10,096 nucleotides of DNA from CAYYMD01 sp964480425. Its GTDB lineage: Bacteria > Planctomycetota > Phycisphaerae > SM23-33. The position numbers and the translations under genes were made by a program. Position 1 is the first letter of the stretch. Each line of letters begins with the position of its first letter. The DNA lies in assembly GCA_964480425.1 (NCBI GenBank), contig CAYZPY010000092.1:1-10096 (forward strand), read 5' to 3'. This document shows positions 1-6,095 of the stretch, piece by piece. Under the pieces are notes generated by a model that had not been told where the DNA came from, searched no databases, and was given only the letters and a program-made list of their open reading frames with translations.

Positions 1-1
1 C

Positions 2-1020
2 GTACAGGGAATGACCAAGACCGCCACCACCGACGTGAGTGCCACATTCCGGCAGTTGGTCAAACTCGCCGAAGCCGGCGCGGACCTCGTGCGGGTGGCG
101 GCGCCCACGAGCGCCGACACCGAGGCGCTGGGCGAAATAATCAAACGCTCGCCGGTCCCCGTGATTGCCGACGTGCATTTCAACTATCGGCTCGCACTTG
201 AATCAATCCGCGCCGGGGCCGCCAAGATCCGACTCAATCCGGCAAACATCTCCGACCCGAAACAGTTGGGGGAGGTTATCGCCGCCGCGGACGACGCCGG
301 AGTCGCGATCCGCATCGGCGTAAACGAGGGATCCGTCGTCGAGCGGAAAAATTCCACCCGCAGGGCCCGGGACCTTGCCAAGCCGCTGCACGAACTCATG
401 GCCGACAAGCTCGCCGAATATATCGAGCAGTTCCACAAGATGAACTTCAAGAACATTGTCCTGTCCGCCAAGAGCCGCGACGCATACACCACGGTCGAGG
501 CGAACCGCCTGCTCTCGCAGCGTTGGGATTATCCGCTCCACCTCGGCGTGACCCACGCCGGTCCGCCCCGCACGGCGGTGGTGCGGTCGGCCGCGGCGCT
601 TGGGGCGCTGTTGTGCCGAGGCATCGGCGACACCATACGCATGTCGTTCGCCGGCGACCCGCTAAAAGAGGTGCGCGCCGCTGTGGAACTGCTGGCCTGT
701 CTTCGCCTCAGACCGCGACGCCGCCCGGAAATTATCGCCTGCCCGACCTGCGGGCGTGTGCACATGGACCTGCTGCCCATAATCGAACAGGTGCAGGAGG
801 CGCTCGGTGACGTGGAGGCACCCGTGACCGTGGCCGTCATGGGTTGCGTTGTCAACGGTCCGGGCGAGGCCCAAAACGCCGACCTGGCCGTGTGCTCGTC
901 GGGCGCCGACAGCGCCGTGCTCTATCGCCGAGGACGCAAAGTCCGCTCGATNNNNNNNNNNACATAGTAAAAACGCTCGTGGAGGAAACCAGAAAACTCG
1001 CCGACGACGCCGGCTGCTGA
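2..1020 (+). CDS. ispG: 4-hydroxy-3-methylbut-2-enyl diphosphate synthase, 5'-truncated by the window and interrupted by an N run
   Basis: IspG (GcpE) catalyses the reductive ring opening of MEcPP to HMBPP, the penultimate step of the MEP isoprenoid pathway, in the cytosol with a 4Fe-4S cluster. The frame is open from base 2 (V-Q-G-M-T-K-T), matching the family's PIRVQSMT-like N-terminus, so the ATG at 11 is internal and the true start lies upstream. Visible family blocks are ADVHF (about 172-186) and KIRLNP. The cluster ligands are CPTC (Cys codons 740-742 and 749-751) and the Cys of MGCVVNGPGE (845-847), with the conserved Glu at 866-868. After the N run at 952-961 the tail IVKTLVEE...DDAGC ends at TGA 1018-1020, but in another frame, so the Ns misstate the missing length. 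The gene converges on the DUF1844 gene. The short bacterial form is present, without the large insert of the long form. Confidence 0.95.
952..961. other. Assembly gap (10 Ns) inside ispG
   Basis: Ten Ns join two contig ends. The ispG frame before the gap and the frame of its C-terminal tail after it differ, so the missing length must be 2 modulo 3. Eleven bases would give V-R-S-I-x-x-x-(D/N/H/Y)-I-V-K-T-L, which fits the usual V-P-E-E-E-I-V spacing of IspG C-termini. The contig ends share no overlap. The biological gene is probably intact. Confidence 0.9.
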
Positions 1021-1190
1021 GACCGGTAAAACCAATGTCGACGGGCGCGGCGGCTTTCCTGCGCCGCCGCGTAATACGCAACGGTTGCGAAGTAGGCGGC
1101 CTGGCAAGACCTCCGACGACTCTCACGAAACGTGCGGTTCTCACGGACGCGCAGATGTTGTCAATGCGACATTATTTACGCCGGTCTCAG
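1017..1190. repeat. Long-range imperfect inverted repeat enclosing the ispG/DUF1844 spacer
   Basis: The left arm is CTGAGACCGGTAAA (1017-1030) and the right arm is TTTACGCCGGTCTCAG (1175-1190). The reverse complement of the right arm matches the left arm over CTGAGACCGG and TAAA, separated by a 2-nt bulge. The left arm overlaps the ispG stop codon. Between the arms are a GC hairpin (1046-1071) and the CACG-AAA-CGTG motif at about 1122-1132. No target-site duplication or transposase is visible. It could be a bidirectional terminator-like structure, the remnant of a small non-coding element, or chance. No gene was found in this 176-base stretch. Confidence 0.4.
1046..1071. terminator. Perfect 9-bp GC hairpin between convergent genes, possible transcription terminator
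   Basis: CGCGGCGGC (1046-1054) pairs perfectly with GCCGCCGCG (1063-1071) across an 8-base loop, 26 bases after the ispG stop. Its position between two converging genes fits termination in either direction. There is no clear U-run after it on either strand, so it is not a textbook intrinsic terminator. Confidence 0.4.
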
Positions 1191-1196
1191 TAAGGA

Positions 1197-1610
1197 CTAC
1201 ATTTGCTGCGCCATCTGCACGTAGTTCATCCGCGTCTCGTACAGGATGCGGTCAAGAAGCGTTTTTTCCTCCTCGGTGAGGTTGCCCCGCGTCTTTTGCT
1301 CAAGAACCCCCAACGTGTCTATGTAATGCTTTGCCAGCGACAGGTCCACGTATCGCTTTTGGGACTTGGGGTCCTGCATGCCGCCAAGGGCGAACATTAT
1401 CTGCGCGCCGAGGAAATTCACCAGCGTTGCGAAACTCGCCTCGGGCAGTTCCCGCCGCGCGCCGTGGCGGGGTTGTCCTTCGGCGGTTTCGCCTTGTTTG
1501 GACCGGATCTCCCGGTCGAGTTTTTCCTTTTCCGCCCGCGCCTGCGCCTTCCAGTCGTCATCGGCGATTATTTTTGGCTTTTCCTGCTTGTCGTTTTCGT
1601 TCTGCGCCAT
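1197..1610 (-). CDS. DUF1844 family protein
   Basis: A 137-residue soluble protein. The N-terminal third (about 1-55) is charged, rich in Lys, Glu and Asp, and probably disordered. The C-terminal part (about 58-132) matches the DUF1844 pattern: F-x-T-L-V-N-F-L, A-L-G, DP, VDLSLAKHYIDTLGVLEQKT, then GNLTEEEKTLLDRILYE. The function of this family is not established, and none is claimed here. The ATG at 1610 is preceded by AAGGA (complement of 1619-1623) at a normal distance. It lies 27 bases downstream of kdsB on the same strand, so the two are likely co-transcribed. No signal peptide or membrane segment is visible. It converges on ispG. Confidence 0.9.
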   Translation of the reverse strand: MAQNENDKQEKPKIIADDDWKAQARAEKEKLDREIRSKQGETAEGQPRHGARRELPEASFATLVNFLGAQIMFALGGMQDPKSQKRYVDLSLAKHYIDTLGVLEQKTRGNLTEEEKTLLDRILYETRMNYVQMAQQM

Positions 1611-1637
1611 TTTCGACGTCCTTTTGCGGCGATGTCG

Positions 1638-2369
1638 CTATTTGCCCTGCGAATGTTTTTCCACGAACTGCCGGTAATCCTCGAGCGTGTCTATGCCCAC
1701 GCCGTCGTACTCGACCACGCCGACGATTATATCGAACCCGTTTTCAATCGCTCGTAGTTGTTCGAGTTTTTCGGCCCGCTCGGCGGGCGTCTGGTCGAGT
1801 TTCGCCAAACGTCGCAGGAACCACGCCCGGTACGCGTATATGCCCATGTGCAGCAGGTGCCGCACCTGTCCGGTCGAATCACGATCGAACGGTATGGGCG
1901 CCCTGGAGAAGTACAGCGCCCTGGAGTTCACGTCGCAGACGACCTTGACCTTGCCGGGCTGATTGACCTGTTCGGCAGGGAGCCCGGTTGCGAGCGTGGC
2001 CATCGGCGCGTCGCTCTCGTCTAGCAGCTTCACCAGCGTGTCCACGCAGTGGGGGGGCATTTCCGGCTCGTCGCCCTGTATGTTGACCACGATTTCATCC
2101 TCGTCGAGGTCGAGTTGGGCGGCGGCCTGGGCCACTCGCTCTGTCCCGCAACGGTGCTCCTGTCCGGTCATCACAGCCTCGCCGCCGAAGGCGGACACGG
2201 CGCTCATTATCCGCTGGTCGTCCGTGGCCACGATCACGCGCGATATCAGCCTCGCAGGCGATGCCGACTCCACCACGTGCTGGATGAGCGGCTTGCCCGT
2301 CTCGTTCAGCAGGGGCTTGCCCGGCAGGCGCTTGGAACTATAACGTACCGGTATTATCGCAACGGCCAT
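1638..2369 (-). CDS. kdsB: 3-deoxy-manno-octulosonate cytidylyltransferase (CMP-Kdo synthetase)
   Basis: KdsB activates Kdo with CTP to CMP-Kdo, the donor for the inner core of lipopolysaccharide, in the cytosol. The 243-residue length is normal for the family. Visible motifs are the nucleotide-binding IPVRYSSKRLPGKPL at residues 6-20, HRCGTERVA at 72-80, NIQGDEP at 96-102 (a metal-binding Asp at 100), the HMGIYAYR strand at 174-181, EQLRAIENG at 203-211, and VGIDTLEDY with Asp227 near the C-terminus. The ATG at 2369-2367 is preferred. Extending three codons to a TTG at 2378 is possible but adds nothing conserved. No strong Shine-Dalgarno is seen, and an AT-rich TAAATA on the minus strand just upstream could be a -10 element with a very short leader. 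It is the first gene of a kdsB-DUF1844 unit divergent from dapB. Confidence 0.95.
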   Translation of the reverse strand: MAVAIIPVRYSSKRLPGKPLLNETGKPLIQHVVESASPARLISRVIVATDDQRIMSAVSAFGGEAVMTGQEHRCGTERVAQAAAQLDLDEDEIVVNIQGDEPEMPPHCVDTLVKLLDESDAPMATLATGLPAEQVNQPGKVKVVCDVNSRALYFSRAPIPFDRDSTGQVRHLLHMGIYAYRAWFLRRLAKLDQTPAERAEKLEQLRAIENGFDIIVGVVEYDGVGIDTLEDYRQFVEKHSQGK

Positions 2370-2434
2370 AACACACAAAGTTTATTTACTCGCGCGGGAA
2401 TTGCAAGTAATTGAACGACCCGGCGACGAATTGG

Positions 2435-2478
2435 GTAGATTACCGGGCAAAATACGTGTAGGTTACCGGACGCAATAC
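2435..2478. repeat. Direct repeat with 23-bp period upstream of dapB, candidate operator
   Basis: Two 21-base copies, GTAGATTACCGGGCAAAATAC at 2435-2455 (read GTAG-A-TTACCGG...AATAC) and 2458-2478 (GTAG-G-TTACCGG...AATAC), agree at 17 of 21 positions. They lie end to end with a 23-base period, about two helical turns, and finish six bases before the dapB ribosome site. A weak promoter candidate (TTGAAC 2411-2416 and TAGATT 2436-2441, a long 19-base spacer) overlaps the first copy. A tandem site on one DNA face fits binding of a regulator to the kdsB/dapB intergenic region. The identity of any regulator is unknown. Confidence 0.45.
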
Positions 2479-2483
2479 TCGAC

Positions 2484-2488
2484 AGGAG
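2484..2488 (+). promoter_or_regulatory. Ribosome binding site of dapB
   Basis: AGGAG is followed by six bases and then ATG at 2495. This fixes the dapB start, and the protein then begins directly with its first nucleotide-binding strand (MLKIAITGAAG). Confidence 0.85.
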
Positions 2489-2494
2489 CATGCC

Positions 2495-3286
2495 ATGCTG
2501 AAAATAGCGATTACCGGAGCGGCGGGGCGCATGGGAAGGCGCATAGCGGCCCTGGCCATCGAATCCGAACAATACGACATCGTCTCCGCCCTTGAAGAAA
2601 AAGGCCATCCCGCCATCGGCAAGGACGTGGGTGAACTGGCGGGGGTTGGTCCGTTCGGGCTTAACGTCACCGAAACGCTCCAGGACGCCCCGAACGTGCT
2701 GGTGGACTTCACCACGCCCGACGGCACGATGCACTGGCTGGAGGTCTGCAGTAAACACGGCCTGGCAATGGTTATCGGCACTACCGCGCTGACCGAGTCG
2801 CAGCAGGCGGAAATCGCCGCCTCGGCGGAAAAAATACCAATCGTCAAGGCCGCAAATTTCTCACCCGGTGTCAACCTGCTTTTGAAACTCGTCGCACAGA
2901 CCGCTCGCGCGCTTGGCGAGGAATACGACGTCGAAATATCCGAGACCCACCATCGCTTCAAGAAAGACGCCCCCTCGGGGACCGCCGTAGCGCTTGCCCG
3001 GAGCATCTGCAGCGCCACCGGGGCCGAGTACGGCGATGCGGTGATATTCGGCCGGGGCGGGTACTGCCCGCGCAGGAAAGGCGAGATAGGCATTCACGCC
3101 GTGCGCCTGGGCGACACCGTCGGCGAGCACACGGTGCAGTTCGGCGCGCCGGGCGAGACCATCACGCTCGGGCACTGTGCCCACACGCGGGACATATTCG
3201 TTCGAGGCGCGATGCGTGCGGTACAGTGGCTGGCCGACAAAAAGCCCGGGCTTTATTCCATGAACGACGTACTGGGCATAGAGTAA
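2495..3286 (+). CDS. dapB: 4-hydroxy-tetrahydrodipicolinate reductase
   Basis: DapB reduces 4-hydroxy-tetrahydrodipicolinate with NAD(P)H in the diaminopimelate/lysine pathway, feeding peptidoglycan and protein synthesis. The 263-residue length is typical. The N-terminal Rossmann fold has GAAGRMG at 8-14 and GTT at 95-97. FSPGVN is at 122-127. The substrate and catalytic segment HHRFKKDAPSGTA is at 152-164, where His152 and Lys156 align with the E. coli general acid/base His159 and Lys163. GEIGIHAVR is at 196-204, and the GHCAHTRD segment follows at 226-233. The start is fixed by AGGAG at 2484-2488. It is divergent from kdsB and 18 bases upstream of nfi, which it may be co-transcribed with. 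The tandem repeat upstream suggests regulated transcription. No dapA or other lysine genes lie in the window. Confidence 0.97.
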   Translation: MLKIAITGAAGRMGRRIAALAIESEQYDIVSALEEKGHPAIGKDVGELAGVGPFGLNVTETLQDAPNVLVDFTTPDGTMHWLEVCSKHGLAMVIGTTALTESQQAEIAASAEKIPIVKAANFSPGVNLLLKLVAQTARALGEEYDVEISETHHRFKKDAPSGTAVALARSICSATGAEYGDAVIFGRGGYCPRRKGEIGIHAVRLGDTVGEHTVQFGAPGETITLGHCAHTRDIFVRGAMRAVQWLADKKPGLYSMNDVLGIE

Positions 3287-3304
3287 ACGGACATTACCGA
3301 CCCG

Positions 3305-4019
3305 ATGGCGATTACAGTGTCCCGCCGAGATCTCCGACACCGCTGGGACATAACCCCCGCCGAGGCGATCGCGCTTCAGCGCCGCCTGGCAGGGAAGGTC
3401 CGCATATTGCCGCTGCGTAAGGAGATTCGCACCGTCGCCGGCGCGGATTGCGCATTCGTTGACGACGGCAAAACAACCATCGCCGCGGCGGTGCTGTGCC
3501 GCGCCGATTCCATGGAGGTAATATCCGTCGCCGAGGCGTCGGGGCCGTGTGATTTCCCGTACGTCCCGGGGCTGCTGTCCTTTCGCGAGGCGCCCGTGGT
3601 CATCGCCGCGATCGAAAAACTACCCGCCTTCGACCTGCTCATGTGCGACGGGCAGGGCGTGGCGCACCCCCGCGGGCTGGGGCTTGCCAGTCACGTTGGC
3701 ATCTGGCTGGACGCGCCCACAATAGGGGTGGCCAAGAGCCGNNNNNNNNNNGAGCCGCCTGGTGGGCGAACACCGACCGCCGGGGCAGAAGCGGCGCTGC
3801 CGAACTCAACTCCGACACGAGGGCAGGGTAATAGGGGCGGTGGTGCGGACCAGAACATCGGTCAGGCCGCTGTTCGTCTCTGTGGGGCACAGGATAACTC
3901 TCGACGACGCGGTGAAATGGACGCTCCGCTCGACGCGGGGAGTCAGACTCCCCCAGCCCACCAGAATAGCGCACCAATACGTCACAAAAATGAAAAAACG
4001 CTCCCATATCATTCGTTGA
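3305..4019 (+). CDS. nfi: Endonuclease V (deoxyinosine 3'-endonuclease), split by a false N gap
   Basis: Endonuclease V nicks DNA one nucleotide 3' of deoxyinosine and starts repair of deaminated adenine. Before the N run: Asp48 (VAGADCAF), FPYVPGLLSFRE at 84-95 with Tyr86 and Glu95, CDGQG with Asp115, and HPRGLGLASH. After it, in another frame: GEH, VIGAVVRTR, GHRI and PQPTRIAH with the last catalytic-type His. The bases before the Ns end in GAGCCG and those after begin with GAGCCG. Merging on that overlap gives GVAKSRLVGEH, the family consensus, and a 233-codon gene including the stop (232 residues), the normal family length. The gene is therefore judged intact, and the apparent frameshift is an assembly artefact. 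No strong Shine-Dalgarno precedes the ATG, which lies 18 bases after dapB. Confidence 0.93.
3742..3751. other. Assembly gap (10 Ns) inside nfi, probably a zero-length gap
   Basis: The two flanks share the 6-base end GAGCCG (3736-3741 and 3752-3757). Collapsing the overlap and deleting the Ns restores one uninterrupted endonuclease V frame with the conserved V-A-K-S-R-L-V-G-E-H. The Ns are thus placeholders rather than missing sequence. Confidence 0.88.
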
Positions 4020-4043
4020 ACCTTAACACGGGTGGGATATAAT
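4016..4043 (+). promoter_or_regulatory. Sigma70-type promoter of the lipoprotein-kinase-STAS-mlaEFD operon
   Basis: TTGAAC (4016-4021) and a perfect TATAAT (4038-4043) are separated by 16 bases. The -35 box overlaps the nfi stop codon. Transcription would begin near 4050, giving a leader of roughly 37 bases before the ATG at 4087. It is the best housekeeping-type promoter match seen in the window, and no comparable one was found inside the operon. Confidence 0.75.
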
Positions 4044-4086
4044 TTGACCGGTACGATTTCCATAAAACCATAACGGGTCCGTCAAA

Positions 4087-4461
4087 ATGAGTTTGTGTCG
4101 AAAGTCAACTTTCGTGATTGCGTTCACGGCGTTTCTTGCCGGGGGCTGTCGTCGCGACAATACGGATATTTACCGGGCGTTGCAGTGCGAAGACCCCGAT
4201 AAACGGATAGCCGCCATTGAGGTCGCCGCCGAAACGAGCGACAAAAAGGCCCTGCCGTACCTCGTCGACCGCCTGACCGACAGTGAGGCGGAGGTGAGAT
4301 TTTTCGCCGTAATGGCGCTGCGCGACATCACGGGAAAGTCCATGGGCTACAATTACTACCAGGACGTGTCCAGCCGCGCCGAGGCGGTAGAGCGCTGGCG
4401 TGCGTGGGTAAGCAAAAACGCAGCCCCCCGGACAAGACCCGCCGGAGATTCCGATACATGA
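4087..4461 (+). CDS. Small HEAT-repeat putative lipoprotein
   Basis: A 124-residue protein. Residues 1-20 form a signal sequence with basic Arg5 and Lys6, then a hydrophobic core. It ends in LAGG-Cys21, a slightly off-consensus lipobox, so lipid attachment at Cys21 is likely. Residues about 36-83 form one or two HEAT-like helical hairpins (DPDKRIAAIEVAAE..., then ALPYLVDRLTD and EVRFFAVMALRDITG). The closing block ITGKSMGYNYY...AVERWRAWV resembles the end of small HEAT-repeat proteins common in planctomycetes. It probably sits in the periplasm or at a membrane and binds another protein. The partner is unknown. It is the first gene after the TATAAT promoter. Its TGA overlaps the ATG of the kinase gene by four bases, which argues for a shared role. 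No strong Shine-Dalgarno is seen. Confidence 0.8.
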   Translation: MSLCRKSTFVIAFTAFLAGGCRRDNTDIYRALQCEDPDKRIAAIEVAAETSDKKALPYLVDRLTDSEAEVRFFAVMALRDITGKSMGYNYYQDVSSRAEAVERWRAWVSKNAAPRTRPAGDSDT

Positions 4462-4910
4462 CGCCCGAAAAAGACAGGTCCGTTGGCATTACGATAATGT
4501 CGGTGCCGGAGCATCTGCCGATAGTCCGCGCGGCGGTGGGGCGTTTCTGCGGCATGGTCGGCTTCGACGAGGACGGCGCCCACAACGTAAGCGTCAGCGT
4601 GGACGAGGCGCTTACCAACATTATCCGGCACGCATACGGCGGCTCCGCACGCGGGCGAATAGACCTTCTCCTGGCGCCGCTTTCGCAACCGCCGGGCGGA
4701 TTGCAGATACGCATACGCGATTACGGAAAAGGCGTGGACGCATCGAGCATCCGCCCCCGCAACCTGGGCGAGGTCCGACCGGGCGGGCTGGGTGTGCACA
4801 TAATGAAGGAATTCATGGACCGGATCGAATACAGCAAACCCGAGGGACAGGGAACCGTGTTGATAATGGAAAAACATTTCGAACCGCCACAATCGAAGGA
4901 GAAAACGTGA
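4458..4910 (+). CDS. RsbW/SpoIIAB-like anti-sigma serine kinase (HATPase_c_2)
   Basis: A 150-residue GHKL-fold ATPase of the RsbW/SpoIIAB type, the class that phosphorylates a serine in a partner STAS protein and may also hold a sigma factor. The N box DEALTNIIRHAY has Glu50, Asn54 and His58. The G1 box DYGKG is at 88-92, and GGLG of the G2 lid is at 109-112, followed by HIMKEFMDRIEY. All three ATP-binding blocks look intact. It has no membrane segment or sensor domain, so it is cytosolic. The ATG at 4458 is chosen because it forms an ATGA overlap with the upstream stop, has GGAG at 4444-4447, and gives the family's length. An in-frame GTG at 4404 would add 18 basic residues. It overlaps the next gene by four bases (GTGA). 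No sigma factor gene is adjacent. Confidence 0.9.
   Translation: MTPEKDRSVGITIMSVPEHLPIVRAAVGRFCGMVGFDEDGAHNVSVSVDEALTNIIRHAYGGSARGRIDLLLAPLSQPPGGLQIRIRDYGKGVDASSIRPRNLGEVRPGGLGVHIMKEFMDRIEYSKPEGQGTVLIMEKHFEPPQSKEKT
4896..4902 (+). promoter_or_regulatory. Ribosome binding site fixing the GTG start of the STAS gene
   Basis: AAGGAGA lies four bases before GTG 4907 and is inside the end of the kinase gene. It supports the GTG start and the GTGA translational coupling of the two genes. Confidence 0.75.
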
Positions 4911-5260
4911 GCAGTCAACCCATGGACCATCCCGTCCGCCAGGTCCGTTGGCGGGAAAACACTGCCGTGGTCAGCGCCGCCGGCGACATCGACATGACAT
5001 CAAGCGTGCCGTTCCAGCAGGAGGTGCTGAAGATTCTGGATAACCGCCCCAAAAGGATTGTAATATCGCTGGGCGACGTGGATTACATGGACTCATCCGG
5101 TCTGGCGTCGCTGGTCAAACTGCTGTCCAGAAGCAGAAAGACCGGCGCCGCCATCGTCCTGGCGGGATTGAAGCCGAGAGTGAAGAGTCTTTTCGAGATC
5201 ACGCGCCTGAACAGCATTTTTAGAATTTGCGACACCGTCGAGGAGGCGATGACCGCATGA
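4907..5260 (+). CDS. STAS-domain protein (anti-anti-sigma factor / MlaB-like)
   Basis: A 117-residue single STAS domain. Residues 17-30 (NTAVVSAAGDIDMT) form the first strands. The phosphoacceptor loop YMDSSGLASLVKLL is at 60-73, with Ser64 in the position of the serine that SpoIIAB phosphorylates in SpoIIAA. LAGLKPRVKSLFEITRL follows at 85-101. Two roles fit. One is the antagonist in a RsbV/RsbW switch, shown by the kinase gene directly upstream. The other is the MlaB-type subunit of the Mla transporter, shown by mlaE directly downstream (ATGA overlap with AGGAGG at 5241-5246) and by the order STAS-E-F-D. E. coli MlaB is a STAS protein that binds MlaF. It may do both, and the sequence cannot decide. 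It starts with GTG, and its stop overlaps the mlaE start. Confidence 0.9.
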   Translation: MSSQPMDHPVRQVRWRENTAVVSAAGDIDMTSSVPFQQEVLKILDNRPKRIVISLGDVDYMDSSGLASLVKLLSRSRKTGAAIVLAGLKPRVKSLFEITRLNSIFRICDTVEEAMTA

Positions 5261-6081
5261 AAGCGCCCGGGCGAATACTGGCAGTGTTCCTCCGCGCAGT
5301 GGGACGGAGTTTTCTCTCGGCCATGCGCTACACAGGAGGAATGTCGCTGCTGGGCGGCTTGACTTTCCGGTGGACCGGCAGGGGCATTTTCTCATCAAAG
5401 GTCCGCCTGCGGGGCGAGGCAATCAGCAAGCAGATAATCCGTGTGGGCATCAAGAGTCTGCCCATCGTGGCGCTGGTGCAGATATTCATCGGTGTTATCC
5501 TTGCCCTCCAGATGACGCCTCCTCTAAAGACCTACGGTCAGGAGCACCAGGTCTCGCTGATAATAGGAAAGGCCGGCTTCCGCATGCTCGGTCCCATAAT
5601 TACGGCAGTGGTGCTCAGTGGATTCGCCGGCGCGTCAATAGCGGCGGAACTTGGCACCATGATCGTGGGCGAGGAGATAGAGGCCATGGAAACGATGGCG
5701 ATGAATCCCGTCCGCTACCTGATCGTCCCGCGCGTTCTGGCGACGTTAATCGTCATGGTACTGCTGACGGTTGCGGCCGACGTTATGATAGGATTCGGCG
5801 GCTGGATCACTGCAAGGGGGGTTCTGGGCTCGAGGGTCTACAACGGATACTGGCAACGGATGCAGGAGCAGATTCTGTTTCGCGATTTTTACACCGGGCT
5901 CGTGCAGGGCGGGGTGTTTGGTGTGCTCATCAGTCTGATCGCATGCTACGAAGGGCTTAACGTCCGCGGCGGCGCCGAGGGCGTCGGAAGGGCCACTACA
6001 ATGACCGTGGTCTATTCCATCGTGGCCATAATCGCCGCCGCGTGTATCTTCACCATGGTGTTTTACGTGTTCGGATTGTAA
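5257..6081 (+). CDS. mlaE: MlaE-type ABC transporter permease
   Basis: A 274-residue integral inner-membrane permease of the MlaE family, the membrane core of MCE lipid-transport systems that move phospholipids between inner and outer membranes. Hydrophobic segments lie at about 67-86, 110-130, 156-185, 211-231 and 248-273, after an amphipathic N-terminal region (about 1-60). The family signature is strong: GASIAAELGTM...VGEEIEAMETMAMNP at 125-151, VPRVLA at 157-162, and CYEGLNVRGGAEGVGRATT at 230-248. The ATG at 5257 is chosen over an in-frame codon at 5227 because it makes a 4-bp overlap with the STAS stop and has AGGAGG at 5241-5246. Membership is clear. The direction of lipid movement cannot be told from sequence. 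Confidence 0.96.
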   Translation: MKAPGRILAVFLRAVGRSFLSAMRYTGGMSLLGGLTFRWTGRGIFSSKVRLRGEAISKQIIRVGIKSLPIVALVQIFIGVILALQMTPPLKTYGQEHQVSLIIGKAGFRMLGPIITAVVLSGFAGASIAAELGTMIVGEEIEAMETMAMNPVRYLIVPRVLATLIVMVLLTVAADVMIGFGGWITARGVLGSRVYNGYWQRMQEQILFRDFYTGLVQGGVFGVLISLIACYEGLNVRGGAEGVGRATTMTVVYSIVAIIAAACIFTMVFYVFGL

Positions 6082-6095
6082 TCCGCGAATTGCAT

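Noticed and set aside
1203..1948. Plus-strand frames across the DUF1844 and kdsB genes
   Set aside because: They are antisense to two genes with strong family motifs and have no motif of their own.
3305..4042. nfi read as a frameshifted pseudogene of 245 codons through the Ns
   Set aside because: The six-base overlap at the N run restores the consensus sequence and the normal length.
4404..4457. Upstream GTG extension of the kinase
   Set aside because: It would overlap the lipoprotein gene by over 50 bases and add nonconserved basic residues. The ATGA overlap at 4458 is the better start.
5370..5960. Plus-strand alternative-frame ORF inside mlaE
   Set aside because: mlaE has a clear family signature across this stretch. 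The alternative frame is compositionally odd, with no start signal.
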